From the NCBI GenBank assembly GCA_018645725.1, contig JABGWD010000393.1, positions 1 to 38,327 of the forward strand: a stretch of DNA of 38,327 nucleotides, read 5' to 3'. Of this stretch, positions 25,204 through 33,464 are shown piece by piece (the stretch's first letter is position 1; each line of letters opens with the position of its first letter). A program made the position numbers and the translations under genes. The stretch comes from Opitutia bacterium (GTDB lineage Bacteria; Verrucomicrobiota; Verrucomicrobiia; Opitutales; Seribacteraceae). The notes beneath the pieces were generated by a model. The model made no database searches and was not told the DNA's origin. It saw only the letters and a program-made list of their open reading frames with translations.

Positions 25204-26235
25204 TTACTTGTTGCCCGCCTCCTCCGCAAACCTATTGAACAACTCAGGTAACTTTCTTTGCAAAACCGAAATTCTCTGGGCCAACTGGAAGGGAAGGGCA
25301 GGGTTCCCCTTGAGGAACGCACCGGCCTCAACGTCCTTGGTGATGCCTGCCTGTCCGGCAATCTTGGCCCCTTTCCCCACTTTGAGGTGACCGGCAAAAC
25401 CTGCTTGCCCACCCACTACCACGTGATCCTCAAACTGAACGCTCCCGCTAATGCCCACCTGAGCGACAATCAAGCAACCCTTGCCGATTTTGACGTTATG
25501 ACCGATCTGCACCAAGTTGTCTATTTTCGTGCCCGCACCTATGCGAGTCTCTTCAAAACGGGCTCGGTCAATGCAGGTATTGGCTCCGATTTCGACGTCT
25601 TCCTCAATAACCACAAGACCCAAATGAGGCACTTTCTCATGGCTTTCTCCAACCTGGTCGAAACCGTACCCCTCCGACCCAATGACCACCCCCGCGTTCA
25701 AGATTACCCGATCACCAATCAGACACCTGGAGAGAATCTTGACCCCTGGATGAATCCGACAGGATTCTCCGATTTGGGCATGATCTCCCAGGTGGCAATG
25801 AGAGCTGATTTCGGAATTGGGGCCAACGGAAGCGTTCCTTCCAACAAAGGAAAAAGGCCCAATGAAAACCCCTTCGGCAATATTTGCGTCGGGGTGAACG
25901 AAGGCCGTTTCGTGAATCCCGGGAGCGGGGGAAGGTGAGATTCTTTTCTCCAAAAAGCGACAGATTTCGGCAAGACCTCTTGACGGTTCTTTCATCCGGA
26001 CAAAAAGCTGATTTCCCTTGGGTTGCCCGACATAACCCTCCGGCAACAAAACCACGGATGCCGAAGTCAAGGGAACCTGAGATTTGTATTTCGAATTCCC
26101 AAGGAAGGACAGGTCTTCTTCCCTTGCCGTATCCAAGGAAGAAATGCCCTTGATTTCGGTGACAGACGTACTGCCTTCCGCCACTGCGTCAGGAATCAGG
26201 GGAAGAACCTCATCAAGGGTCAGGCTTACGTTCAT
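25204..26235 (-). CDS. lpxD: UDP-3-O-acylglucosamine N-acyltransferase
   Basis: Adds the N-linked 3-hydroxyacyl chain to UDP-3-O-acylglucosamine in lipid A synthesis, using acyl-ACP. 343 residues: an N-terminal nucleotide-binding domain (about 1-100), then a long left-handed beta helix of hexapeptide repeats ([ILV]GxxxxI type, about 110-320) and a C-terminal helix (FQLAQRISVLQRKLPELFNRFAEEAGNK-like). The catalytic His is most likely H246 in NLVQIGHNVKIG. It belongs to the usual bamA-ompH-lpxD cluster, 28 bases after ompH and nine before prs. Its presence shows an LPS-type outer membrane. Confidence 0.97.
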   Translation of the reverse strand: MNVSLTLDEVLPLIPDAVAEGSTSVTEIKGISSLDTAREEDLSFLGNSKYKSQVPLTSASVVLLPEGYVGQPKGNQLFVRMKEPSRGLAEICRFLEKRISPSPAPGIHETAFVHPDANIAEGVFIGPFSFVGRNASVGPNSEISSHCHLGDHAQIGESCRIHPGVKILSRCLIGDRVILNAGVVIGSEGYGFDQVGESHEKVPHLGLVVIEEDVEIGANTCIDRARFEETRIGAGTKIDNLVQIGHNVKIGKGCLIVAQVGISGSVQFEDHVVVGGQAGFAGHLKVGKGAKIAGQAGITKDVEAGAFLKGNPALPFQLAQRISVLQRKLPELFNRFAEEAGNK

Positions 26236-26263
26236 TGATACCCGAATAAACCGCTCTCGAAAT

Positions 26264-26818
26264 TCAATTCTTCTTGTTTGCGGAAGCGTTCAAGGTAACA
26301 ATTACCTCCTCGGTGACGTTGAACTTGTCACCAACGTAAAACACGCCTAACTGGGTCTCCGATGAGTTCAATACGATGTCTACCCCTTTGGCTCCGGCGA
26401 CCTTTTGAACCGCTGCTCGAATGTCCGCCAAATGCTCGACCAAAAGATTTCTTTGTCTCTGGGCAATCGTTGCCTTGGTCCTCTTGTCATAAGCAATCAT
26501 ATCGTCTTGCTTTACTTTGGCTTCCTTGACCTTCTCCTGATACTTGGCCTTCAGCGCGGCGCTTTCGAGGTTCGGGTTTCTTAGTTTTTCCTCCATTTCC
26601 TTAAGCTCATTTACGATTTTTTCGAGCTCCGCCCGAAATATCAGGAGTTCTTCCATGGCAATTTTCTTGGACTTGTCCAAGCGCTCTCGGGCATCCTTTA
26701 CTTTTTGGTACCCATCGAAGACTTTCTGCACGTCAACGACCGCAATCTTTTGGGCATAAGAAAAGTTATTGAGAAAAAGGAACGCGCAGATGGAAAGGAG
26801 GTGGCTGTATTTGATCAT
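26264..26818 (-). CDS. OmpH/Skp-family periplasmic chaperone
   Basis: Holds unfolded outer-membrane proteins in the periplasm before BamA inserts them. 184 residues: a signal peptide of about 22 (ending FSYA before QKIAVVD), then the conserved KIAVVDVQKVFDGYQK start. A long Lys/Glu-rich helical hairpin (about 40-130) follows, then a VAGAKGVDIVLNSSE segment that returns to the trimer body, typical of the family. It lies 30 bases after bamA and 28 before lpxD, the standard cluster. Confidence 0.93.
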   Translation of the reverse strand: MIKYSHLLSICAFLFLNNFSYAQKIAVVDVQKVFDGYQKVKDARERLDKSKKIAMEELLIFRAELEKIVNELKEMEEKLRNPNLESAALKAKYQEKVKEAKVKQDDMIAYDKRTKATIAQRQRNLLVEHLADIRAAVQKVAGAKGVDIVLNSSETQLGVFYVGDKFNVTEEVIVTLNASANKKN

Positions 26819-26848
26819 TTTGGGTTGTTTTGATTTGTAGAAAGTAAT

Positions 26849-29212
26849 TTAAAAACGGGTCCCGCCGGAAAAATGAAACTGGGGAGATCCGCCGGTACCG
26901 GAAGGATCGCTGACGGGAAATCCCAAATCAAGACGCAAGGGCATTCCCATTACCATTATTCGCAAACCAAGGCCCCAATTGTCATGCCAACCCTGAAGCC
27001 CGTCTCCGGGGAAAAACTTGAAGTCTCCCGTGCGCAAGAATCCTCCGTCGTAGAAAAAAGCGAAGCGCAAGGGATCCGCCACCCTGAAAGTGTACTCCGC
27101 GCTAAGGTAACTGTAGGAGTTGCCTCCTTCCGGTTCGCTTGCGATTTGAGGGCCGGCTTCCCTGTAATCCCAACCCCTCAAATTGTACGGTCCGCCAAGG
27201 AAAAACTTTTCGAAAAAAGGCACGTCGGAGTCCTTGCCGTCAAATCGACCCAAGGTACCGGTCCGACCACTGACCGTAACAACCTGTTCCATGGCATCAA
27301 AAGTCTGAAAGAAGCGAGCCCCTTGAAGCTCGAACCTCCCGTAATCCGCATCACCGCCAAAAGGTCCCCCCGCAAACTCCTTGCGCAAGGTAACGATACC
27401 ACCTTCGGAAGGAAACAATATGCTGTCCCGCGTGTCCCGCGTCAGGCTGAATCCAACCTTGGAGATGGAAAGATCCTCCTCTCTAATGAACGAAGGCCGA
27501 GGCGGGCTAGGGCTCAAATCATCGATCACAACGTCCTCCAAGCGATAAAAAAGCCTTCCTTCGACCAGTTCAAAGAGTCGCTTTCTGAAATACAGTTCGA
27601 ATCCGGCCCGCAGTTCGTCGTAATAAGAACTGTAATAATCGGACTTCTGGCGGAACAATTCAAAACCCGCAGCTACCCTACGATTGAGAAACCAAGGTTC
27701 CTCCAACGCAAGAACCGCTTCATTGCTTCGCGCGCCAAGCTTGAGGCGCAACCTGAATTTCTGCCCATCCCCCTGTAACCGATGTGGTGAACGCCAACGC
27801 ATGAGGTCAAAGTTGCCTTGGCGAAACTCGGCGAACATCATGGCTTTTTCAAGCGTGCTGAAACCAACTCCGAAGGAAACGTGCCCCGTCCGTCCCTCCT
27901 CGACGTTAACGACAAGGTTTCTCCTGCTGTTCGCAAGTTCGGGATCCTGGGAGGTGATCGGCTCGTCATCCAAGGTGACTTTTTCAAAGAAACGAGTGTT
28001 CCTCAGTCTGGCTTCGCTCGTCTCCATTCTGATCAGGTCGAAGGTTTCGCCCGGAGCCAGGGCCAACTCGCGAATAATGGCAATCGTCTTGGTTTTTTCG
28101 TTGCCGCGAACCTGAATCGAATTAACCGAAAATTTATTGTTTTCAGTAAATTCAAAACGCAGATCAATTTGATCGGTTTCCACGTTTGGTTTACGAATGG
28201 AACGGACACGCGCATCCAAGTAACCTTTTTCTCCATACTTCTTGCGCAAACGCTCCCGTTCATTGCCCAACAGTGTGGGTGAATACGGTTCGCCACGCTT
28301 GATCTTGCCGTCGGCAAGCAATTCGTCCGTCGTAATCACAGCGTTTCCGGCAAGGACTATCTCGCCGAAATAGGACCGCTCGCCTTCCGCAACGTTGATG
28401 GCAAGGTTAAGACCGCCATTTCCCTCGGGAGAAATACTGACACCGCTCTGCTCGATTTTCACGTCAAGGAACCCTTCGTCCCGGTAAGCGGTCCGCAATT
28501 GATTCAAGTCTTCTTCCAAAATCGCCGGACGGTAACGCGAACGCTTGGACCAAAAACGCCAAAAACGCCATGGAGCCGTTTCCATCTCCTTGAGAAGTTT
28601 CTTGCCGGAAAAGTTGTCATTCCCCTCAAACGATATTTTTCGGATCTTCCTTTTTTCATTCTCCACCACCCGAAAGACAATCGAAACGTTTTTGTTATCG
28701 GGCATTTGCTTGACTTCACTCTCGACCCTCGAATTCCAAAATCCCTTCTCAAGATAAAGCTCCTCAAGAGCAATTTGGTCCGCCTTGATCTCAGCCTCGT
28801 CAAACAATTCACCCACACTGATTTCAATTTCCTTTTCCAGTTTTCTATTGGAAAGCTCGTCGTTACCGGAAAACTTGATTTCACCAATTCTTGGTTTGGT
28901 CCGCACTTTGAAAACCAAGACTACTTCTTCATCCGTGGAACTTTCGGGGTCGATGAATACCTTCACGTCGTCAATGGCACCCGTTGCCATGAGGTTGGCT
29001 ATCGATTTGTCGATAGCCGATCCCAGGAAAGGAATTCCTGTCTCAATTTGGAGATTCTGAAGGATGAAGGATTTGCCCAAAGTTTTCGGACCGTCCAACT
29101 CTATCCTGATGGCAGAAATGGTCTTCCCGTCGGAAACCGAAGCTTGCGACCAAAGAAGGGCAATCCCGGGAAGAAGGAATAAGAATGGAGACAGTGAGCG
29201 TAGTATCCTCAT
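26849..29212 (-). CDS. bamA: Outer membrane protein assembly factor BamA
   Basis: Central pore of the BAM machine that inserts beta-barrel proteins into the outer membrane. I start it at the ATG at 29212 (787 residues) because a signal peptide, MRILRSLSPFLFLLPGIALL, follows immediately. The frame is open upstream only by overlapping dnaB. Five POTRA-like domains occupy about 30-410 (repeated GxxxFxxxxL/LGNxxxxxxxL patterns, for example FEGNDNFSGKKLLKE and VRGNEKTKTIAIIRE). The Omp85 barrel occupies the rest. The loop-6 motif reads LRGWDYR, with Trp in place of the Phe of VRGF. The chain ends FSGGTRF with the terminal Phe expected of an outer-membrane signal. It starts four bases after the dnaB stop. 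Confidence 0.96.
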   Translation of the reverse strand: MRILRSLSPFLFLLPGIALLWSQASVSDGKTISAIRIELDGPKTLGKSFILQNLQIETGIPFLGSAIDKSIANLMATGAIDDVKVFIDPESSTDEEVVLVFKVRTKPRIGEIKFSGNDELSNRKLEKEIEISVGELFDEAEIKADQIALEELYLEKGFWNSRVESEVKQMPDNKNVSIVFRVVENEKRKIRKISFEGNDNFSGKKLLKEMETAPWRFWRFWSKRSRYRPAILEEDLNQLRTAYRDEGFLDVKIEQSGVSISPEGNGGLNLAINVAEGERSYFGEIVLAGNAVITTDELLADGKIKRGEPYSPTLLGNERERLRKKYGEKGYLDARVRSIRKPNVETDQIDLRFEFTENNKFSVNSIQVRGNEKTKTIAIIRELALAPGETFDLIRMETSEARLRNTRFFEKVTLDDEPITSQDPELANSRRNLVVNVEEGRTGHVSFGVGFSTLEKAMMFAEFRQGNFDLMRWRSPHRLQGDGQKFRLRLKLGARSNEAVLALEEPWFLNRRVAAGFELFRQKSDYYSSYYDELRAGFELYFRKRLFELVEGRLFYRLEDVVIDDLSPSPPRPSFIREEDLSISKVGFSLTRDTRDSILFPSEGGIVTLRKEFAGGPFGGDADYGRFELQGARFFQTFDAMEQVVTVSGRTGTLGRFDGKDSDVPFFEKFFLGGPYNLRGWDYREAGPQIASEPEGGNSYSYLSAEYTFRVADPLRFAFFYDGGFLRTGDFKFFPGDGLQGWHDNWGLGLRIMVMGMPLRLDLGFPVSDPSGTGGSPQFHFSGGTRF

Positions 29213-29216
29213 GCTA

Positions 29217-30698
29217 TCAATTGAGTCTGGGATCACCTTCCATGCTATCAAACCTCGTGTACTTTCTCCGGAAGGCAAGATCCACTCTTCCCGTCGGCCC
29301 GTTCCTCTGTTTTGCCAGCAAAAGCTGTATTGGCTCAAAATCTTCTTCGGGAGACTCGCCTTCCTGCTGTCCCTGATCCATTTCCCGAATGTCTTCTCCC
29401 TTGCGGTGTTTGCCCAAAAGCATAACGACGTCCGCATCCTGCTCGATGGAACCGGATTCCCTTAGATCGGAAAGGCGGGGATCCCTCTTTTCTTTTTCCG
29501 AATCTCTGTTGAGTTGGCTAAGTACGATAACGGGCACGTCCAGTTCCTTGGCCATTGCCTTTAAGCCTCGAGATATGTCGGAGATCTGATTTTCTCTGGA
29601 AGCCGACCGGGCGTCACCCGATATCAATTGAAGATAATCGACCACAACCAAGCTCAATTTGTTTCTGGACTTGACCCTTCTCGCCTTGGCTCGAATTTGA
29701 TTGATGGTCAGACCACTCGTATCATCGACCCAAATAGGAGCCTCTTGAAAACCCTTGCTTATTTCATTGAGTTTTTCGGCGTTGCTTTTGGCGATGAAAC
29801 CACGGCGCAAATCATTCATGTTCACTCTTGCCCGACCGCAAATCAGCCTCATGGCAAGCGACGTTGCGCTCATTTCCAAACTGAAAACCAACGTATTCTT
29901 GGGCTTTTCGGCATATTTCGGGGAAAACGCTATGTTCTCGACGATATTCATGGCCAAACTAGTCTTGCCGACGGAAGGTCTGGCCGCAATAACGATCATT
30001 TCGGCAGGCTTGAACCCATTGGTCAGGTTATCCAATTCCTTATATCCCGTAAGCAATCCGTCGGAATCCTCCTTCGAGAGCATTCGCTTGATTTGAGCCA
30101 TTGCCTCCCGAATCGGTTCCTTGAAAGGGATGGATGAACGGATACTCTGCTCATCACTGAGGGAACACACTCTTTGTTCCATGTTCGACAAAAAGTCATC
30201 CACGTCGCCCTGCAGGTCGTTTGCCCCGTCAATGATATCGAACGCCACGTATATGCATCTTCGCAAAAGAGCTTTCTGCTTGACGATTTCCAACCAATGC
30301 GACGCATGCGCTGTCGTCTGTATCCGCGAAGTCAGGTCAATCAAACCTTCTTGGCCTCCCACCTGTTCAAGCTGACCCCTCGTGGAAAGCTTTTCCGCCA
30401 GCAAAATTTCATCCGGCTGCTTGTTTTCCCGATGGAGATCAAGCAGTGAATCGAAAATCAGTTGATGGCTGAAATGATAAAAATAATCCGGACCGATGGA
30501 TTGCTCTATGCATCTTCCCAAAACTTCACCGGAAGTATCCATGATGCATGCTGCCAACAGACCTTGCTCGGCATCTTGGTTACTGGGAAGCGGATTGCCT
30601 TCAATCGTCTTGCGATCCGAACCTTGCTTGGCGGATAAATTAGCTCCTTCTTTTTTGGAAAACGGCTTTTCTTTGCTGGAAGAAACTACTGATGGCAT
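29217..30698 (-). CDS. dnaB: Replicative DNA helicase DnaB
   Basis: Hexameric helicase that unwinds DNA at the fork and recruits primase. 493 residues: a roughly 40-residue N-terminal tail, a DnaB N-terminal domain (about 40-150), a linker, and a RecA-like domain (about 210-480). Walker A ARPSVGKTSLA has K245, Walker B is LVVVDYLQLI, and VIVLSQLNRDSEKEKRDPRLSDLRESGSIEQDAD is the conserved motif block, with no intein. The C-terminal KQRNGPTGRVDLAF segment is typical. It lies 29 bases after rplI and four before bamA; the rplI-dnaB pairing is widespread in bacteria. Confidence 0.97.
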   Translation of the reverse strand: MPSVVSSSKEKPFSKKEGANLSAKQGSDRKTIEGNPLPSNQDAEQGLLAACIMDTSGEVLGRCIEQSIGPDYFYHFSHQLIFDSLLDLHRENKQPDEILLAEKLSTRGQLEQVGGQEGLIDLTSRIQTTAHASHWLEIVKQKALLRRCIYVAFDIIDGANDLQGDVDDFLSNMEQRVCSLSDEQSIRSSIPFKEPIREAMAQIKRMLSKEDSDGLLTGYKELDNLTNGFKPAEMIVIAARPSVGKTSLAMNIVENIAFSPKYAEKPKNTLVFSLEMSATSLAMRLICGRARVNMNDLRRGFIAKSNAEKLNEISKGFQEAPIWVDDTSGLTINQIRAKARRVKSRNKLSLVVVDYLQLISGDARSASRENQISDISRGLKAMAKELDVPVIVLSQLNRDSEKEKRDPRLSDLRESGSIEQDADVVMLLGKHRKGEDIREMDQGQQEGESPEEDFEPIQLLLAKQRNGPTGRVDLAFRRKYTRFDSMEGDPRLN

Positions 30699-30727
30699 TC
30701 TTTGACCTCAATTGTAAGAAGAAATAG

Positions 30728-31201
30728 CTACTCGGTCGGTTCTATGGGATTTTCAGATACGACTTCGACTTCCACTTCGGCTTCCACTTCCTTGTGGAGC
30801 TGCAAAGTAACGTTTTGCTTGCCCAATTCCTTGATTGGGGAAAAGGAAACAAAGTGCTTCTTGTCCATGGTAAAACCGCTTTCACTTAATTTCTCAAGGA
30901 TATGATTGGCGGTCACCGAACCGAAAAGCTTGCCACCGGATCCCGTCTTGACCGCTACTGCAATATTGACGTCTTTCAGCTTGGTGGCAATTTCTTGGGC
31001 TTTCTGCAATTCATCGGACTCACGCATGGCCCGAGATTGCTTAAGGGAATCGAGCCTTTTCTTGTTTGCCAAGTTCAAAGGCAAAGCCTTTTTTTGAGGG
31101 ATAAGATAATTTCTCGCATATCCGGGACGAACTTTTACAACGTCGCCCTCTGATCCGAGTTGTTGCATGTGTTGCACAAGTAAAACTTCAGTAGTAGCCA
31201 T
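30728..31201 (-). CDS. rplI: 50S ribosomal protein L9
   Basis: 157 residues. The N-terminal domain shows EVLLVQHMQQLGSEGDVVKV and the signature RPGYARNYLIPQKKAL. A connecting helix follows, then a C-terminal domain with GKLFGSVTANHILE. L9 binds 23S rRNA and limits frameshifting and crowding between ribosomes. A Glu/Val-rich tail of about 20 residues extends beyond the usual end. It follows ssb by 20 bases. The gene that normally lies just upstream, rpsR (S18), is absent. Confidence 0.97.
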   Translation of the reverse strand: MATTEVLLVQHMQQLGSEGDVVKVRPGYARNYLIPQKKALPLNLANKKRLDSLKQSRAMRESDELQKAQEIATKLKDVNIAVAVKTGSGGKLFGSVTANHILEKLSESGFTMDKKHFVSFSPIKELGKQNVTLQLHKEVEAEVEVEVVSENPIEPTE

Positions 31202-31221
31202 AATGATTTGTCAGTCTGGGG

Positions 31222-31692
31222 TTAAAAGGGTACGTCTTCGTCCAAATCCGGATCAGCAGCCGATGCGGAAGGTGGAGTTTTAGGCTCCGATGCGGGGTCT
31301 TTGTCTGGAGAAGGAGTGTTTTCACTGGAAACCGCAGGTCTACCGGAGGCGGGCGAATCCTGTTTGGAGTCAACGAATTCAAAGTTATCCAAGACGACCT
31401 TCAAGGCACTTCTTTTTTCGCCCTCCTTTGATTCCCACTGATCCAACTTGAGCCGTCCTTCAACGAAAATTGCCCTTCCTTTGGTAAAAAATCTTCCGAC
31501 CGCTTCCGCCCGGGGTCCGAAACATTCAACGTCGACAAACGTCACCTCCTCCTTTCGGTTTCCCTCCGAATCTTTGTAAGAGCGATTGAGGGCAAGACCA
31601 AAATTACAAACGGGCCTGCCGTTTGACATGACGCGCACATCGGGGTCGCGCGTGAGGTTGCCGATAAGAAGAACTTTGTTCAGGGAAGCCAT
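31222..31692 (-). CDS. ssb: Single-stranded DNA-binding protein
   Basis: Coats single-stranded DNA during replication and repair. 156 residues: an OB fold (about 1-108) starting ASLNKVLLIGNLTRDPDVR, with TFVDVECFGPRAEAVGRF. A disordered Ser/Pro/Asp-rich linker follows, then the acidic protein-interaction tip DLDEDVPF, equivalent to the usual DDDIPF. It lies 40 bases after rpsF and 20 before rplI. Confidence 0.97.
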   Translation of the reverse strand: MASLNKVLLIGNLTRDPDVRVMSNGRPVCNFGLALNRSYKDSEGNRKEEVTFVDVECFGPRAEAVGRFFTKGRAIFVEGRLKLDQWESKEGEKRSALKVVLDNFEFVDSKQDSPASGRPAVSSENTPSPDKDPASEPKTPPSASAADPDLDEDVPF

Positions 31693-31732
31693 CGAGGGAT
31701 TAGGTTTTCAAAAAAAGGGAATGCAAGTACTA

Positions 31733-32023
31733 CTACTTGCGCTCGATCAGCACTCGATCAACCTTTTTTTCCAAAGTAAGTTTTTCTTTGAGCCTGACAG
31801 GCATTTCGGGATCGCCCGATATTTCAAATTGCAAGAAGGTTCCCGCTTTCATTTCCTTACTTTGGGGATAGGCAAAGTCATGCGAGCCTTGGTTCTCGAC
31901 TTTGTTCACTTCCCCCTCTGCCTCGCGAATCATTTCGCTTAGCTTGGGGATCATTTCGTCCGAAGTGCCATCTGCCCCATGGGCGTCGTACACAATGGTA
32001 GCTAGGTAATTTCTTTTGTTCAT
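31733..32023 (-). CDS. rpsF: 30S ribosomal protein S6
   Basis: 96 residues. The start MNKRNYLATIVYDAHGAD and the middle SEMIREAEGEVNKVENQGSHDFAYP fit S6, a small-subunit protein that normally pairs with S18. The end KKVDRVLIERK is family-like. Similarity is weaker than for the neighbouring ribosomal proteins, but position and length support it. Its ATG overlaps the pth stop by four bases (ATGA). S18 itself is not encoded in the cluster. Confidence 0.9.
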   Translation of the reverse strand: MNKRNYLATIVYDAHGADGTSDEMIPKLSEMIREAEGEVNKVENQGSHDFAYPQSKEMKAGTFLQFEISGDPEMPVRLKEKLTLEKKVDRVLIERK

Positions 32024-32622
32024 GAGGGTTTCGGTGATCGATTTGTTTGATTGATAAGATTCATGGCTACGTCCACTCCATCATCAAGGAGATTCAAGAG
32101 GGACTGGCAAAGATAATCCTTCCTCTCTTGAAGAAAGGTCCATTCTTCCGCACTGAGTTTGGAAAGAACGAAGTCAGCGAGGTTGACTTCGGGATTGGGT
32201 TTCATCCCGATGCCGACTCGGAATCGGGCGAATCCCGAACCGATTGAAGAAAGGACGCTCTTGACGCCATTGTGTCCACCGGCACCCTTGTTCCGGGATA
32301 CCTTGATTTCTCCCAAGGGAAAGGCAATCTCGTCATGAACCACGATCGCATGATCTGCGGAACACTCAAAATATGAAAGCAGAGGAGACAAAAATTTACC
32401 ACTTTCGTTCATGTAACTCATTGGTTTGACAAGTAAAACCTTGTTTTGCTTTCTTCGCATTTGCGCAACTTCGGCGTGATACTGCTTATTTGCCTTGAAG
32501 ATTACTTTTTCCCGTTGGGCCAACTCGTTAACAAGCCAAAAGCCCAAGTTGTGGCGAGTACGATGGTATTTCGTCCCCGGATTGCCCAAACCGATTATCG
32601 CAACTCGCTCCACGCTCGGCAA
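32020..32622 (-). CDS. pth: Peptidyl-tRNA hydrolase
   Basis: Releases tRNA from stalled peptidyl-tRNA. 200 residues with the family signature IIGLGNPGTKYHRTRHNLGFWL, where H24 is the catalytic His. N72 (KPMSYMNESG) and D97 (VVHDEIAFPLG) complete the active site, and RNKGAGGHNGVKSVLSSIG is the other conserved block. The first codon is TTG at 32622; a GTG three codons later is equally possible, and no good ribosome binding site distinguishes them. It starts eight bases after the rplY stop, the common rplY-pth pair. Confidence 0.96.
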   Translation of the reverse strand: MPSVERVAIIGLGNPGTKYHRTRHNLGFWLVNELAQREKVIFKANKQYHAEVAQMRRKQNKVLLVKPMSYMNESGKFLSPLLSYFECSADHAIVVHDEIAFPLGEIKVSRNKGAGGHNGVKSVLSSIGSGFARFRVGIGMKPNPEVNLADFVLSKLSAEEWTFLQERKDYLCQSLLNLLDDGVDVAMNLINQTNRSPKPS

Positions 32623-32630
32623 AAAACATA

Positions 32631-33314
32631 TTATTCCTCAGCCTTTTCGCCTTCTTTGCCACCCTCTTCTGCCGAAGAATCGCTTTCGGATTCTTCACCC
32701 TCAGCGACTTCTCCTTCTCCTTCTTCTTCGCCCGCAGAAGAACGACCTTCGGCACTGCCAACGCAGGATACAATGAGTGTTTTGGGGTCAGCGACATAAG
32801 CGACTCCGTCCAATTCGGGAAGATCCGCAATCTGGAGATTGCCTCCAAGCTCAAGTTCCGAAATCTCCAGATCAATTTGGGTAGGAAGATTGCTGGGACG
32901 GCATTTGACTTCAATTTCATTCGCCAATACCTCCAGGATTCCGCCCTGCGTCTTAACTCCCTCGGCTTCTCCCGAGAGTACGAGGGGTATCTTGGTCTGC
33001 AAATCCTCGCCCCGAGCGACTTGGACAAAATCTATGTGCAAAATCGAATTCTTAATGGGATCGGTCTGCATTTCCTTGATCAAGACCAATTCGTCCTCGC
33101 CCTTCTCACCCAAAAGACGGAGCAAGGAGGTCGTACCCGAAGCCTTGCGCAAGAGGGTTCGCATTTCTCGATCATCGAGTGAATAGGATTGATTGTATTC
33201 CTTGCCATACAAGACGGCCGGAATCCTGCCTGCGAAGCGGAGTTTTCTACAGGCCTGACGACCAGTCTGCTCGCGAGGCACAACTTGAATGGTAAGATCA
33301 CTTAGTTCTGACAT
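32631..33314 (-). CDS. rplY: 50S ribosomal protein L25 (long Ctc/TL5 form)
   Basis: Binds 5S rRNA; the long form also carries the general stress protein domain. 227 residues from the ATG at 33314. The L25 domain (about 1-95) shows CRKLRFAGRIPAVLYGKE and HIDFVQV. The TL5/CTC C-terminal beta domain (about 100-185) shows GVKTQGGILEVLANEIEVKCRPSNLP. A strongly acidic Glu/Ser/Gly tail fills the last 40 or so residues. It heads the long minus-strand run. A candidate promoter lies upstream at 33353-33381. Confidence 0.95.
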   Translation of the reverse strand: MSELSDLTIQVVPREQTGRQACRKLRFAGRIPAVLYGKEYNQSYSLDDREMRTLLRKASGTTSLLRLLGEKGEDELVLIKEMQTDPIKNSILHIDFVQVARGEDLQTKIPLVLSGEAEGVKTQGGILEVLANEIEVKCRPSNLPTQIDLEISELELGGNLQIADLPELDGVAYVADPKTLIVSCVGSAEGRSSAGEEEGEGEVAEGEESESDSSAEEGGKEGEKAEE

Positions 33315-33352
33315 GATTGATAGAGGGGTAGAAAAATGAAGGTAAGCGGTCA

Positions 33353-33381
33353 GAAATACCATTTGGCCCGTCCCGTGGCAA
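33353..33381 (-). promoter_or_regulatory. Candidate promoter of the rplY-pth-rpsF run
   Basis: On the minus strand, TTGCCA (33376-33381) matches the -35 consensus at 5 of 6 positions. It is followed after 17 bases by TATTTC (33353-33358), a 3-of-6 -10. The transcript would start near 33346, about 32 bases before the rplY ATG. The 150-base gap 33315-33464 shows nothing else recognisable, and no terminator for the upstream hydrolase gene is evident. Confidence 0.35.
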
Positions 33382-33464
33382 GAACTTTACCGCATTGGGT
33401 CACAAGTCGAAAACAGGCTTTGCCAAGGTCAAGGGAATCGGGTGGGTGGGCTCCTGCCGAGAGA

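Noticed and set aside
26873-27778. 301-codon open frame on the plus strand opposite bamA
   Set aside because: It is antisense to the conserved Omp85 barrel; the composition is rich in Arg/Ser/Pro as expected from a shadow frame, with no start signal.
28987-29437. 75-codon upstream extension of bamA
   Set aside because: It overlaps dnaB, and a clear signal peptide begins at the internal ATG at 29212.
33315-33464. Possible tRNA or small RNA between rplY and the hydrolase gene
   Set aside because: No cloverleaf or strong stem could be formed; only a candidate promoter is supported.
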